Notes: generated by a model not told the origin, from the letters alone. A stretch of 64,000 bases of DNA from Oscillospiraceae bacterium (GCA_910574635.1 CAJTCG010000018.1:1-64000), one strand, 5' to 3'; shown: positions 8,347 through 17,170, counted from the first letter of the stretch. A program made the numbers and translations.

Positions 8347-8396
8347 GCAATCGACACCGTACCTGGCTGGTACAGTGTTCGTTGTCGTGTTTTTTT
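8347..8396 (+). terminator. Leader terminator (attenuator), candidate GlpP target
   Basis: A long stem (ACACxGTACC/GGTACxGTGT core, five-base loop TGGCT, extended by further pairs to about 8346 and 8387) is followed by GTGTTTTTTT. It sits about 115 bases after the promoter at 8195-8223 and 280 bases before the gene it would block. In Bacillus such leader terminators before glp genes are relieved by GlpP with glycerol-3-phosphate, and a GlpP homologue lies at 1461-2030. The stem and T-run are seen; the GlpP link is inferred. Confidence 0.7.
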
Positions 8397-8677
8397 AAAC
8401 TTTTCAAACGCCCGCTCTGTGTTAAATCAGGGAATGCCGCGGCCCGGCTGTTGCTGCAGGACGGCCGGGAACCTGGAATTCCTTGAATTTAATAAATATC
8501 CCCCGCGCGCTTCCCCAACCCGGCGCGCTTTCGCGCCAAGACCCTCCTGTCCGCCATTCCCACCCCGGCGGCGGGCAGCAAAAACGAAAATCCCGACTTG
8601 AAGGAGGTACGTCCCTGCCGTTTCGTGACCCGCCGGCATGTGTCCAGGTGGCCGGAACGGTTTGAACGGAACGAATC

Positions 8678-9409
8678 ATGACAAGAAATTTCGCGCACCG
8701 CGGCTACAGCGGCAAATATCCTGAGAACACCATGCTTGCTTTCCGCAAGGCGGCGGAGGCCGGAGCGGACGGCATTGAGCTGGACGTCCAGCTCACCCGT
8801 GACGGGGAGCCCGTCATCATCCACGACGAGCTGGTGGACCGCACCACGGATGGAACCGGGCGGGTGAAGGATTTCACCCTGGCGGAGCTTCAGGCGCTGG
8901 ACGCCTCCTATATCTACACCGGGCAGTATGGCCGGAACCCCATTCCCACCCTCCGGGAGTACTGCGAGTTTGTCAAGGATCTGCCCATTGTCACCAATAT
9001 TGAGATGAAAACCGGCGTTTATGAGTATTTGGGCATGGAGGAAAAGGTCTGGGCCATGATCCAGGAGTATCACCTGGAGGAGAAGGTCATCATCTCCAGC
9101 TTCAATCACTTCACCATCCTGCGGATGCGGGAGATCGCGCCCAAGCTGAAATACGGCTTCCTCAGCGAGACCTGGATTGTCGGCGCGGGCAGGTACTGCC
9201 ATGAGCACGGCGTGCCCTGCTACCACCCTATGTTCCGGAACCTGACCCATGAGGTCGTGGCGGAGCTTAAGAAATACGGCCTGGAGATCAATACGTATAC
9301 GGTGAACACGGAAGAGGACGTGCGGGACCTGGCGGCCAAGGGAATTGACACCGTGATTGGAAATTTCCCCGAGCTGACCCGCGACGTGCTGGCCTCCATT
9401 CAGGGCTGA
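8678..9409 (+). CDS. Glycerophosphodiester phosphodiesterase (UgpQ/GlpQ-like)
   Basis: A 243-residue cytoplasmic GDPD of canonical type: AHRGYSGKYPENT at the N-terminus, GIELDVQLTRDGEPVIIHDE with both catalytic His and metal-binding Glu/Asp, NIEMKT for the second metal ligand, and INTYTVNTEEDVRDL near the end. It converts glycerophosphodiesters to glycerol-3-phosphate, the ligand of GlpP, which could close a feedback loop. There is no signal peptide, so the substrate must be imported, consistent with the ABC system upstream. The immediate ribosome site is weak, while a strong AAGGAGGT lies about 70 bases upstream at 8601-8608. Confidence 0.9.
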   Translation: MTRNFAHRGYSGKYPENTMLAFRKAAEAGADGIELDVQLTRDGEPVIIHDELVDRTTDGTGRVKDFTLAELQALDASYIYTGQYGRNPIPTLREYCEFVKDLPIVTNIEMKTGVYEYLGMEEKVWAMIQEYHLEEKVIISSFNHFTILRMREIAPKLKYGFLSETWIVGAGRYCHEHGVPCYHPMFRNLTHEVVAELKKYGLEINTYTVNTEEDVRDLAAKGIDTVIGNFPELTRDVLASIQG

Positions 9410-9669
9410 GAACGGGACCCTCGAAGACAGCCGCCCATATCCGGAGGTCTTCGCCCGGCCTGCCCGGCCCCCGGCGCGCCGGACCATAACCATATATGAG
9501 GCCGAGAGCTTTTTAAGCCGGGGCCGCCGGAAAACTTCCGGGGGCGGCTCCCCCGAATCTACTCTCGCCGGGGCTGAGGCCAGCCCCGCTGTCTGCCGGG
9601 ATCACAGCGCTCTTTCCCCTCTGAGCGGTTAAAATAAAATTATAAAATTAAGTAAAGGAGAACTGAACC
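9410..9669. other. Intergenic with GC hairpin
   Basis: GGGGCCGCCGG and CCGGGGGCGGCTCC (about 9520-9552) can fold into a strong hairpin, likely the end of the phosphodiesterase transcript although the T-run is poor. AT-rich sequence (AAAATAAAATTATAAAATTAAG) just before the next gene holds its AAAGGAG ribosome site. Confidence 0.4.
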
Positions 9670-10785
9670 ATGGAGACAAGACCCTATGTAAGGTGGGAGC
9701 TGATGAACAGCTTCCTCATCGACGCCTTCAAGGGCTACGGCGTACCGGAGGACGACGCGAAAATCTGCGCCGACGTCCTGCTGGAATCCGATCGGCGGGG
9801 CATCGAAAGCCACGGATGCAACCGGTTCAAGCCCATCTACATTGACCGGATTGTCAACGGGACCCTGCTGCCGGAGACTAAAATGGACATTGTGAAAGAC
9901 ACCCCCACCACGGTGGTCATGGACGCCAACAACGGAATGGGCATGGTGGCCAGCTACCACATGATGGAAATGCTGATTGAAAAAGCCGCCAAATACGGCA
10001 TGGCCGGCGGCGCGGTCTACAACTCCACCCACTACGGCATCGCGGGCTACTGGACTACCATGGCGGAAAAAGCCGGCATGATCGGTATTACCGGCACCAA
10101 CGCCCGGCCCTCCGTAGCTCCCACCTGGGGCGTAGAGCCCATGATGGGCACCAATCCCCTGACCTTCACCATGCCCACCGACGAGGAGTTCCCCTTTAAC
10201 TTTGACTGCGCCACCTCTACCATCCAGAACGGGAAAATCGAGTTCTATGCCCGCAGCGGCAAGCCCACTCCCGAGGGGCTGGTGGTCACCAAGGACGGCG
10301 GCACCATGAGCGATTCCGCAAAAATTCTCACGGAGATGCGGGCCGGGAACTGCGCCCTGCTCTCTGTCGGCGGCCTGGGGGAGGCCACCGGCGGTTACAA
10401 GGGCTACGGCTTTACCACCATCGTGGAGATTCTCTCCGCGGCGCTGGCTGGGGGCCCCTACTTGAAGGACCTCAGCGGCAAGGCCCCCGACGGCAGCAGC
10501 CAGATGTACCGCCTGGGCCACTTCTTCTTCGTCATTAATCCCGAGTTCTTCATGGGCCTGGATACCTTCAAGAAGACTGCCGGCGGCATCTGCCGGGGCC
10601 TCCGGGACTCTCAGAAGGCCCCCGGCGCGGAGCGCATCTACACCGCCGGCGAGAAGGAATGGCTGGCCTGGCAGGAGCGGAAGGACAAGGGCGTACCCGT
10701 GGGCGAGACCATCCAAAAGGAAATTATCGAGGTCCGGGATAAGCTGGGTCTGCCCTACCACTTCGATTTTGAGGACCAGAAATAA
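9670..10785 (+). CDS. Malate/L-lactate/ureidoglycolate dehydrogenase family oxidoreductase
   Basis: A 371-residue NAD(P)-dependent dehydrogenase of the Ldh2/MDH2 family. Visible landmarks are DRRGIESHGCNRF near residue 47 (family S-H-G), DANNGMGMVASYHMME, NSTHYGIAGYWTTMA with the catalytic His region, and GTNPLTFTMP. It oxidises a 2-hydroxy acid such as malate or lactate. The gene directly downstream is a malic enzyme (17-base gap), so a joint role in malate/pyruvate metabolism is likely. AAAGGAGAACTGAACC precedes the ATG. Substrate within the family cannot be fixed from sequence alone. Confidence 0.85.
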   Translation: METRPYVRWELMNSFLIDAFKGYGVPEDDAKICADVLLESDRRGIESHGCNRFKPIYIDRIVNGTLLPETKMDIVKDTPTTVVMDANNGMGMVASYHMMEMLIEKAAKYGMAGGAVYNSTHYGIAGYWTTMAEKAGMIGITGTNARPSVAPTWGVEPMMGTNPLTFTMPTDEEFPFNFDCATSTIQNGKIEFYARSGKPTPEGLVVTKDGGTMSDSAKILTEMRAGNCALLSVGGLGEATGGYKGYGFTTIVEILSAALAGGPYLKDLSGKAPDGSSQMYRLGHFFFVINPEFFMGLDTFKKTAGGICRGLRDSQKAPGAERIYTAGEKEWLAWQERKDKGVPVGETIQKEIIEVRDKLGLPYHFDFEDQK

Positions 10786-10802
10786 GAAGGAGGAACAGCA
10801 TT

Positions 10803-11975
10803 ATGGATTACGCGAAGGAATCCCTCCGGCTCCACGGCGAGTGGAAGGGTAAGATTGAGGTCGTGACTACCGTCCCCGTGGAGACCAAGGACGATCTGAG
10901 CCTGGCCTACACCCCCGGCGTGGCCCAGCCCTGCCTGGAAATTCAAAAGGACGTGAGTAAGAGCTATGAGCTCACCCGGCGGCACAACCTCTGCGCCGTC
11001 ATCACCGATGGCTCCGCCGTCCTGGGCCTGGGAGACATCGGCCCCGAGGCGGGCATGCCCGTCATGGAGGGCAAATGCGTGCTCTTCAAGGCTTTTGGCG
11101 ATGTGGACGCCTTCCCCCTGTGCGTGAAGACCCACGACGTGGACGAGTTCGTCAACGCCGTGTGGCTGATGTCCGGGTCCTTCGGCGGCATCAACCTGGA
11201 GGATATCGCCGCCCCCCGGTGCTTTGAAATCGAGCGGAAGCTGAAGGAAAAGTGCGACATCCCCATCTTCCACGACGACCAGCACGGGACGGCCATCATC
11301 ACCCTGGCGGGCCTGACCAACGCGCTGAAGGTGGTAGGCAAGAAAAGGGAAGACGTGAAGGTGGTCACCTCCGGCGCGGGGGCCGCCGCCATCTCCATCG
11401 TAAAGCTGCTGCTGTCCGCGGGCTTTAAAAACGTCACCATGTGCGACCGGAAGGGCGCGATTTACCAGGGCCGGGAGGGTTTGAACTGGATTAAGGAGGA
11501 GATGGCCCAGGTGACAAACCTGGAGAAGAAGCCGGGAACCCTGGCTGATGCCCTGGTGGGTGCAGACGTGTTCATCGGTGTCTCCGCCCCGGGGACCGTC
11601 ACCACGGAAATGGTGAAAACCATGAACAAAGACGCCATCGTCTTCGCCTGCGCCAACCCCACGCCGGAGATTTTCCCCGACGAGGCCAAGGCCGGCGGCG
11701 CGGCGGTGGTATCCACGGGCCGCAGCGACTTCCCCAACCAGATCAACAACGTCCTGGCTTTCCCGGGCGTGTTCCGGGGGACCTTCGACGTCCGGGCCAG
11801 CGACATCAACGAGGAGATGAAAATGGCCGCCGCCCAGGCGCTGGCCGGGCTGATCTCCGACGAGGAGCTGACCGCCGACTATATCATCCCCAAGGCCTTT
11901 GACAAGCGGGTTGGCCCCGCTGTCGCCAAGGCTGTGGCCGATGCCGCCCGGAAGTCCGGCGTGGCCCGGCTGTAA
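10803..11975 (+). CDS. NAD(P)-dependent malic enzyme
   Basis: A 390-residue protein of the short bacterial malic enzyme type, decarboxylating malate to pyruvate. Motifs: LAYTPGVAQPCLEI at residues 33-46 with the catalytic Tyr, ITDGSAVLGLGDIGPEAGMPVMEGK for substrate and metal binding, FHDDQHGTAI with the metal-binding Asp, and the nucleotide fold VVTSGAGAAAISIVKLL. DFPNQINNVLAFPGVFRGT near the C-terminus is also typical. AAGGAGGAACAGCATT precedes the ATG. It forms an operon with the 2-hydroxy-acid dehydrogenase; together they could interconvert lactate or malate and pyruvate for fermentation. Confidence 0.92.
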   Translation: MDYAKESLRLHGEWKGKIEVVTTVPVETKDDLSLAYTPGVAQPCLEIQKDVSKSYELTRRHNLCAVITDGSAVLGLGDIGPEAGMPVMEGKCVLFKAFGDVDAFPLCVKTHDVDEFVNAVWLMSGSFGGINLEDIAAPRCFEIERKLKEKCDIPIFHDDQHGTAIITLAGLTNALKVVGKKREDVKVVTSGAGAAAISIVKLLLSAGFKNVTMCDRKGAIYQGREGLNWIKEEMAQVTNLEKKPGTLADALVGADVFIGVSAPGTVTTEMVKTMNKDAIVFACANPTPEIFPDEAKAGGAAVVSTGRSDFPNQINNVLAFPGVFRGTFDVRASDINEEMKMAAAQALAGLISDEELTADYIIPKAFDKRVGPAVAKAVADAARKSGVARL

Positions 11976-12384
11976 GCCCCGGCGTTTCCGCGCCATAACG
12001 GCGGCAGCGGAGTTCGTCCCCGCCGCATCAGGAAGCCGCTTCCGCCTGATCCTGGCCCTGTGGTACGCAATTTTGCCCCCTCATACTCAATGAGGCTCCG
12101 TGTGCAGTTGGCGTGCGGGGTGCAGTTCCCACGGGAAGCGCACGCCGGACAAACCATCGTTTCGCCTCCCTCAAACCGTCGTGCATTGCGTACAGCTTCC
12201 CGGCAGATATTTTTGTGGAAAACAGCTTGTAAAATAACCGGTGATATCTTATCATAATTTCTGGCTGCTGCTCCTGCTGTTGAAATGTGTGGGCTTTGCG
12301 GCTGGAGAAGAAACGAACTGTGGTAGGGGCTGTTCCTTCTCACTATTTATCTTTTCTTTCCTAATACTACACCTTAATGCTGGA
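11976..12384. other. Intergenic, no supported gene
   Basis: About 400 bases after malic enzyme. Open frames here lack ribosome sites and recognisable motifs. A run of TTCC/TTTC-rich sequence precedes the terminator at 12385. Confidence 0.5.
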
Positions 12385-12415
12385 AAGAGCGTGCCGTCTT
12401 TTGCGGCACGCTCTT
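12385..12415 (+). terminator. Intrinsic terminator stem interrupted by an IS1182 element
   Basis: AAGAGCGTGCCG, a six-base loop TCTTTT, and CGGCACGCTCTT. The T-run expected after the stem is replaced by CAGCTTGTCGAAAAAATC, the end of the IS1182-type element, so the element sits at the 3' foot of the hairpin. Confidence 0.7.
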
Positions 12416-12490
12416 CAGCTTGTCGAAAAAATCAGCCGTAGGGCAGACATTTTCGTGTGGAAGTAGTAAAATAGGACAGAGAAATAAAGG

Positions 12491-12832
12491 ATGCTGGAGC
12501 GAGGGAAAAATGAGCGCGGGGTCATAGTAATGGTGGAGACGGAAAGTCTGATGCCAGCAAATCACCTGTTTCGGCAGGTAGACGCGGCGGTGAATTTTGA
12601 GAAGCTGCACGAGATCGTGGAGCCGCTATACAGTGAGAACAAAGGGCAGAACAGTATTGACCCGGCAGTACTGTTCAAGATCGTGCTGCTTCAGCATCTG
12701 GATGGGAACATCTCGCTGCGCGGGACATTGCGCAGGGCACAGACAGGTGTAGCGTACCGATGGTTTTTAAGATATACATTGAGCGAGGAACTGCCTCACT
12801 TCCCTGTTCTTTCGCCTACTATATTTTCACTC
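12491..12832 (+). pseudogene. IS1182-family transposase, N-terminal fragment
   Basis: MLERGKNERGVIVMVETESL followed by LMPANHLFRQVDAAVNF and IDPAVLFKIVLLQHLDG is the N-terminal domain of IS1182-type DDE transposases. After LPHF the frame is lost and the IS5 element follows. The catalytic domain is gone, so the gene is dead. It is close in sequence to the fragment at 16955. Confidence 0.8.
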
Positions 12833-13927
12833 TACTTAGGGTCTGCTCCGTAAGCTCAAAGCCGTTGAAAGACAAGCAAATGAGACGGGAAGATGATACA
12901 ATAGGCGCAAGGGAAATACCGCGGTAAGAGCAAAAAAGCTTGCGCTTGAGGAGGCGGGGCAGATGTACAAGGACACCAGCCAGCTGAAAATCGAAGATTT
13001 TGTATTCCCTTATGGGAACCTGGACCCGGAAAACGACTGGGTAAAACTTGCGGGGTTGGTTCCGTGGGAAACGGCGGAGGAGCGGTATGCGGCGCAGTTT
13101 GCAGACAACGGTGCGCCCAACGGCGGCACGCTGGTGCTGGACGCCACCTGCTGTCCTGCGGGCATTGCTTATCCCCAGGACGTAAATCTGCTCAACCAGA
13201 AGCGGGAAAAGTTGGAGAAAACAGTGGATGAGATATGTGAAAGCACCGGGGAGAAGAAACCAAGGATGTACCGCCAGCTTGCCCGCCGGGACTTTCTGCG
13301 GCTGTCCAAGAGCAAAAAGCGCAACGCCAAGTCGATTCATTCCGCTATCAAAAAGCAGCTGCAATACATCCGGCGGGATATAGGCTACATCGTCCAGTTC
13401 ATACAAAACAGCGTAAAACTGACCGAAAAGCAGAAAAACCGCATGAATCTGGTGACTACGGCCTACGAAACAGCAGCGCCTCATGTTCGAGAGCGGAACC
13501 CACAGCATTCCCCGGAGGATCGTCAGTCTGGCCCAGCCTTGGGTGCGCCCCATCGTCTGGGGAAAGCCCCACGCCAATACTGAATTTGGAGCCAAGCTGC
13601 ACATCAGCCTGGTGGATGGGTATGCCCGGATCGAACGACTGGACTTTGGAGCCGTACAATGAATCGGAGGATTTCTGGAGCGCTGTTTATCGTTATCACG
13701 ACTGCTATGGCCGCTGGCCGGAGCGCATTCTGGCAGACAAGCTTTACCGGAACCGGCAAACCCTGTCCTTCTGCAAGGAACACGGGATTCGTCTGTCCGG
13801 CCCGCCTTTGGGCAAGCCTCCCAGGGACCAGGATCTGTCTTGCCAACTCAAAAAGCACGAATATCAGGACAGCTGCGACCGCAATGAGGGGGAGGGCGTC
13901 TTTGGAACCGGCAAGACTGCTTGCGGC

Positions 13928-14768
13928 CTAGGGCTTGTTTGAAAAAACAAGGAAGCTGAGCTAAATCAACAAAATAGCGATGGAAGCCAAGTAAACAAAG
14001 GCGAGAAAAGAAGCATCCAGCCTGTCATATCTGGTGGCAATTCTGCGAAACCATTTCAGCTTTTGGAAGAAGCACTCAACCAAATGGCGTTCTTTATATA
14101 ACCACCAATCAACCGGCCACGGCTTAGAAACATTGCTCTGAGGCGGGATCGCATAGCTGGCTCTCTGTTCTGAGATATAATCTCGGATGGCTTTTGCCCC
14201 TTAAGCACGGTCTGCCAATCCATTGCTGCCGCTAATCTCTATCTTTTCCAATAATTCAACGTCATGGATTGAATCATGGTCATTCCCTGCGGACAGCATA
14301 AATTCAACCGGGTTCCCCAATCCATCCACAATTACGTGCAGCTTTGTATTTACTCCGCCTCTGCTTCGCCCAACCGCCTTATCCGCCGTTTTTCCCCTCC
14401 GTTGGCACTTTCGTGAACTTTGATACAGGTAGAGTCCAGGCTCAGGTTTTCCATATCTGCATCTGCGGACAATGCGCGAAATATGGCTTCCAATGTACCA
14501 TCGTCCCGCCATTTAGCAAATCGGGTATACACGGACTGTCAGGGGCCATACGCCTCCGGCAATTCCCGCCACTGTGCTCCGCTGCGGGCGATTCAGAGCA
14601 TCCTATTGAGCATTCTCCGGTCATCTTTCTGAGGACGGCCTCGCTTCCCTGTTCTTTCCGGCGGCAGCACTGCGTTTACCTGTTCCCATGTTAATTCATA
14701 CCGTTTCATGCCCCTATTTTACTTTTATTCATTATTTGTGCAATATCTTTTTTTCAAACAAGGCCTAG
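13928..14768 (-). mobile_element. IS427-like (IS5 superfamily) element with CTAG ends
   Basis: An 841-bp element bounded by CTAG on both sides, with ends CTAGGGCTTGTTTGAAAAAA (left) and, read inward from the right, CTAGGCCTTGTTTGAAAA. It encodes a two-frame transposase on the minus strand. The 18-base right end is identical to both ends of the short element at 62278-62444, which this family could have mobilised. Confidence 0.78.
13961..14709 (-). pseudogene. IS427-type transposase (orfA/orfB) with stops and frameshift
   Basis: From ATG at 14709: MKRYELTWEQVNAVLPPER, then RGRPQKDD, WRELPEAYGP, SVYTRFAKWRDDG (orfA). After a frame change near 14390 come AVGRSRGGVNTKLHVIVDGL and RHLVECFFQKLKWFRRIATR YD-type residues (orfB). 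Two TGA codons (14595-14593 and 14541-14539) stand where Trp is expected, and a TAA interrupts orfB near 14203. Two-frame coding with programmed frameshift is normal for this group, but the stop codons mark a dead copy. Confidence 0.8.
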
Positions 14769-15053
14769 GCCGTGTCTCAGTGCGCCTGGAACAAACCACC
14801 CGCTGCGTCATCGGCGTGGCCCTGCTACTCTTGAACCTGATGAAACACCTGTACTCCCTTTTGTGCACGCTTTTCCTCCGCCTTTTCCGCTGGGCATTTC
14901 CCGCATGGATTCTCCCTCATTTTTTGCGGGTTGCGGAGTAGGCCCTACTTATCTTTTCCTGCTTTTACGGCCAGCCTGGAGGTTCCCTAGCCTGGCCGCT
15001 TTTCGACAGGCTGAGAGGACAGTGTCCATAAGTCACTGTCCTCTGGCATTTAA

Positions 15054-15320
15054 TCATAAATCAATACAGGTGTTCATGAGCCCTGCCCATTTCAGTGAGG
15101 CGCTGGCCTTCAGTTCCTTTGCTGCTCCGGCCCGCTTTGTCAACTCCGGCATTATCCGCTCAAGCCGTTGGTACGTTGTATAGTTTATCTCCAGCAAATG
15201 CTCGTGTAATTTCCCTGAAAGAAACAGTTGATTGTAAAATTCCGGCTGATATTCTTGAAGGTACTCTCTTTGTATACAGCCATACTTGCCGATGTTTTCG
15301 GTAGCCGCTTCCGATAATAC
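15054..15320 (-). pseudogene. TnpV transposon-encoded protein, N-terminally truncated
   Basis: The minus strand reads ENIGKYGCIQREYLQEY, FYNQLFLSGKLHEHLLEI, QRLERIMPELTKRAGA and LKWAGLMNTCID then TGA. This is the order of segments in TnpV proteins of clostridial mobilizable transposons (IGKYG..., LL.SGKL..HL..I, W...MN). The first 25 or so residues and the start codon are missing. It abuts the IS1182 right end. Confidence 0.7.
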
Positions 15321-15524
15321 AGCGCTTGTACCAGATAAGGCACAATAAGTTGCGCAAATAAAAAGACAATCGTGCTTTCTCTCGGGTGTTAATTTGTGTC
15401 AATTGGCTTCGTTTTGCGGTGACTGCCTGATATTTTTGGGTTCTGTGCGTCATTCTTTATCAGGCACACCCTTTGGCGATTCTGTCATTTTTTTAGATTG
15501 CCTAAAAATTTTTTAGATTTCCTC
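15321..15524. other. Intergenic, remnant DNA
   Basis: AT-richer sequence than the surroundings. A minus-strand frame of 97 residues (15160-15453) overlaps the TnpV remnant in another frame and has no recognisable motif. Repeated TTTTTTAGATT motifs at 15489-15520 lie just before the dpaL promoter and might bind a regulator. Confidence 0.35.
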
Positions 15525-15552
15525 TTGCTTTTTCCGGTTTCTATGCTATCAT
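15525..15552 (+). promoter_or_regulatory. Candidate promoter of dpaL
   Basis: TTGCTT (15525-15530), 16 bases, then TATCAT (15547-15552) with TGC directly before it, an extended -10. Transcription would begin about 50 bases before the start codon. Confidence 0.6.
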
Positions 15553-15608
15553 GGAAATATCACTTGAAATTTTTTAGCTCGATCAATAATATATTTTGGA
15601 GGCGCGTC

Positions 15609-16823
15609 ATGAAAGAAGCCATCAAGTGGACCCTGAACCGCATGCCCAAGAGCGAGGACAAGCAGCTCCCCGTCATGTCCCTGTCCAACGTGGCGAAAGC
15701 CCGCTTTTTCCACAGCAGCTTCCCCCAGTACTCCATCACCCCCCTGGCCGAGCTGGACGGCATGGCCAAGTATCTGGGGCTGGCGGGCCTCTATGTGAAG
15801 AACGAGGCCCACCGCTTCGGCCTCAACGCCTTCAAGGTCCTGGGCGGCTCCTTCGCCATGGGCCGGTACATCGCCAAGGAGATGGGCCGGGACGTGTCCG
15901 AAATGACCTATGACTATCTGACCAGCGAGGCCTTCCGCCGGGAGTTCGGCCAGGCCACCTTCTTCACCGCCACCGACGGCAACCATGGCCGGGGCGTGGC
16001 CTGGGCGGCCAACAAGCTGGGCCAGAAGGCCGTGGTCCACATGCCCAAGGGCAGCAGCCAGCCCCGTTTCGACAACATCGCCAAAGAGGGGGCCCAGGTG
16101 ACCATCGAGGAAGTCAACTACGACGACTGCGTCCGCATGGCCGCCGCCGAGGCCGCCCAGACGGAGCACGGCGTCATTGTCCAGGACACCGCCTGGGACG
16201 GCTATGAGGAAATTCCCTCCTGGATCATGCAGGGCTACGGCACCATGGCCGGGGAGTCTGCGGAGCAGCTGCGGCAGATCGGTGTGAACCGCCCCACCCA
16301 CGTCTTCGTCCAGGCGGGCGTGGGAAGCCTGGCCGGGGCCGTGGTGGGCTATTTCACCAACCTCTTCCCCAACGATCCCCCGAAGTTCATCGTCATGGAG
16401 GCCCAGGCGGCGGACTGCCTGTACCAGGGCGCCATGGCCGGAGACGGAAAGCCCCGGGTGGTGGACGGCGATTTGAAGACCATCATGGCGGGCCTGGCCT
16501 GCGGCGAGCCCAACACCATTTCCTGGGACATCCTCCGCAACCACGTCACCGCCTTCGTCTCCTGCCCCGACTGGGTCAGCGCCCGGGGCATGCGGATGCT
16601 GGGCGTGCCCGTGAAGGGGGACCCGGTGGTCATCTCCGGCGAGAGCGGCGCGGTGGGCATGGGCCTGATCGCCGCCATCATGGAAACCGACGAGTACAAG
16701 GACCTGCGGGAGGCCATCGGCCTGGACCGCTACAGCCAGGTGCTGATGTTCTCCACGGAGGGCAACACCGACCCCCTGAAGTTCCGCAAGGTGCTGTGGG
16801 ACGGCGAGTTTGCCACGGTCTGA
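15609..16823 (+). CDS. dpaL: Diaminopropionate ammonia-lyase
   Basis: A 404-residue PLP-dependent fold-II enzyme that degrades 2,3-diaminopropionate to pyruvate and ammonia. Landmarks are KNEAHRFGLNAFKVLGGSFA with the PLP-binding Lys in the family-specific N-x-F-K context, FTATDGNHGRGVAWAA binding the phosphate/substrate, VQAGVGSLAGAVVG, and SGESGAVGMG near the C-terminus. Length equals the E. coli YgeX class. I use the ATG at 15609, six bases after GGAGG; upstream codons are open but lie in the promoter. It stands alone between two IS graveyards. Confidence 0.93.
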   Translation: MKEAIKWTLNRMPKSEDKQLPVMSLSNVAKARFFHSSFPQYSITPLAELDGMAKYLGLAGLYVKNEAHRFGLNAFKVLGGSFAMGRYIAKEMGRDVSEMTYDYLTSEAFRREFGQATFFTATDGNHGRGVAWAANKLGQKAVVHMPKGSSQPRFDNIAKEGAQVTIEEVNYDDCVRMAAAEAAQTEHGVIVQDTAWDGYEEIPSWIMQGYGTMAGESAEQLRQIGVNRPTHVFVQAGVGSLAGAVVGYFTNLFPNDPPKFIVMEAQAADCLYQGAMAGDGKPRVVDGDLKTIMAGLACGEPNTISWDILRNHVTAFVSCPDWVSARGMRMLGVPVKGDPVVISGESGAVGMGLIAAIMETDEYKDLREAIGLDRYSQVLMFSTEGNTDPLKFRKVLWDGEFATV

Positions 16824-16848
16824 GGGGGAATCTATATTATAATGTATC

Positions 16849-16874
16849 AGAGCCGGACCGGAGGGTCCGGCTCT
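16849..16874 (+). terminator. dpaL terminator stem, disrupted by an IS1182 end
   Basis: AGAGCCGGACC, loop GGAG-like, GGTCCGGCTCT. The T-run is missing because CGGCTTGTCGAAAAAG, the IS1182-type end, follows immediately. Confidence 0.7.
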
Positions 16875-17170
16875 CGGCTTGTCGAAAAAGTCTGCCATCC
16901 GGCAGACTTTTCTCAGTAAATGCAGTAAAATAAAATAGGATAGGGGTGGGAAAGATGCTGGAACGAGGAAAGCATGAGCGGGGGGTTATAGAAATGGTGG
17001 ACACAGAAAGCCTAGTGCCGCCCGGTCATCTTTTGCGGCAGGTGGATGCAGCAGTAGAGTTTGAGAAACTGTACGAAATCGTAGAGCCACTGTACGGTGC
17101 GGAGGAAGGCCGGCGGAGCATCGACCCAGTGGTGGGACGCCATCTGGAAAACCGGGCTTTCCAGTAAGGA
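16875..17170 (+). mobile_element. IS1182 left end with transposase N-terminal fragment
   Basis: After the end CGGCTTGTCGAAAAAG, an ATG at 16955 reads MLERGKHERGVIEMVDTESL, then HLLRQVDAAVEFEKLYEIVEP, a close relative of the fragment at 12491. Similarity ends near 17125 at RRSIDPV, where unrelated sequence begins and the frame soon stops. Only the N-terminal domain remains. Confidence 0.72.

Larger units (their letters stand above)
12963..14941 (+). pseudogene. IS5-family transposase, broken by deletion, frameshift and insertion
   Basis: The gene opens with MYKDTSQLKIEDFVFPYG, the hallmark start of a clostridial IS5-type transposase. An internal deletion joins FADNGAP to NGGTLVLDATCC. A frame change near 13480 is followed by ANTEFGAKLHISLVDGYARI and WPERILADKLYRNRQTL. 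The nested element splits GKTACGL from GRVSVRLEQTT, which resumes at 14768 and ends at 14941. Precise removal of the insert with one CTAG restores the frame here, so this break is the most recent event. Confidence 0.82.
12839..14945 (+). mobile_element. IS5-family element flanked by TACTTA repeats, itself interrupted
   Basis: The ends GGGTCTGCTCCG (left) and CGGAGTAGGCCC (right) are imperfect inverted repeats. The same six bases, TACTTA, lie immediately outside both (12833-12838 and 14946-14951), as expected for a target duplication. Removing the nested element (13928-14768 minus one CTAG) leaves a single transposase reading through the junction. Confidence 0.75.
12416..15018 (+). mobile_element. 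IS1182-family remnant carrying two nested insertion sequences
   Basis: The left end (CAGCTTGTCGAAAAA, 12416-12430) and right end (CTTTTCGACAGGCTG, to about 15018) are inverted copies. Only the first 100 or so codons of the transposase survive on the left, and about 65 bases on the right. An IS5-type element (12839-14945) lies inside, which itself contains a second IS5-superfamily element (13928-14768). A second IS1182 end with the same start lies at 16875, also directly after a terminator stem. Confidence 0.7.

Noticed and set aside
8344-8601. 85-codon frame in the leader of the glycerophosphodiesterase
   Set aside because: Its start lies inside the terminator stem and it has no ribosome site or protein-like composition.
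13928-14768. Reading TGA as Trp in the transposase (alternative code)
   Set aside because: Core genes such as prfA and hppA use TGA as stop here, and the element also has a TAA and a frameshift. Simple decay explains it.
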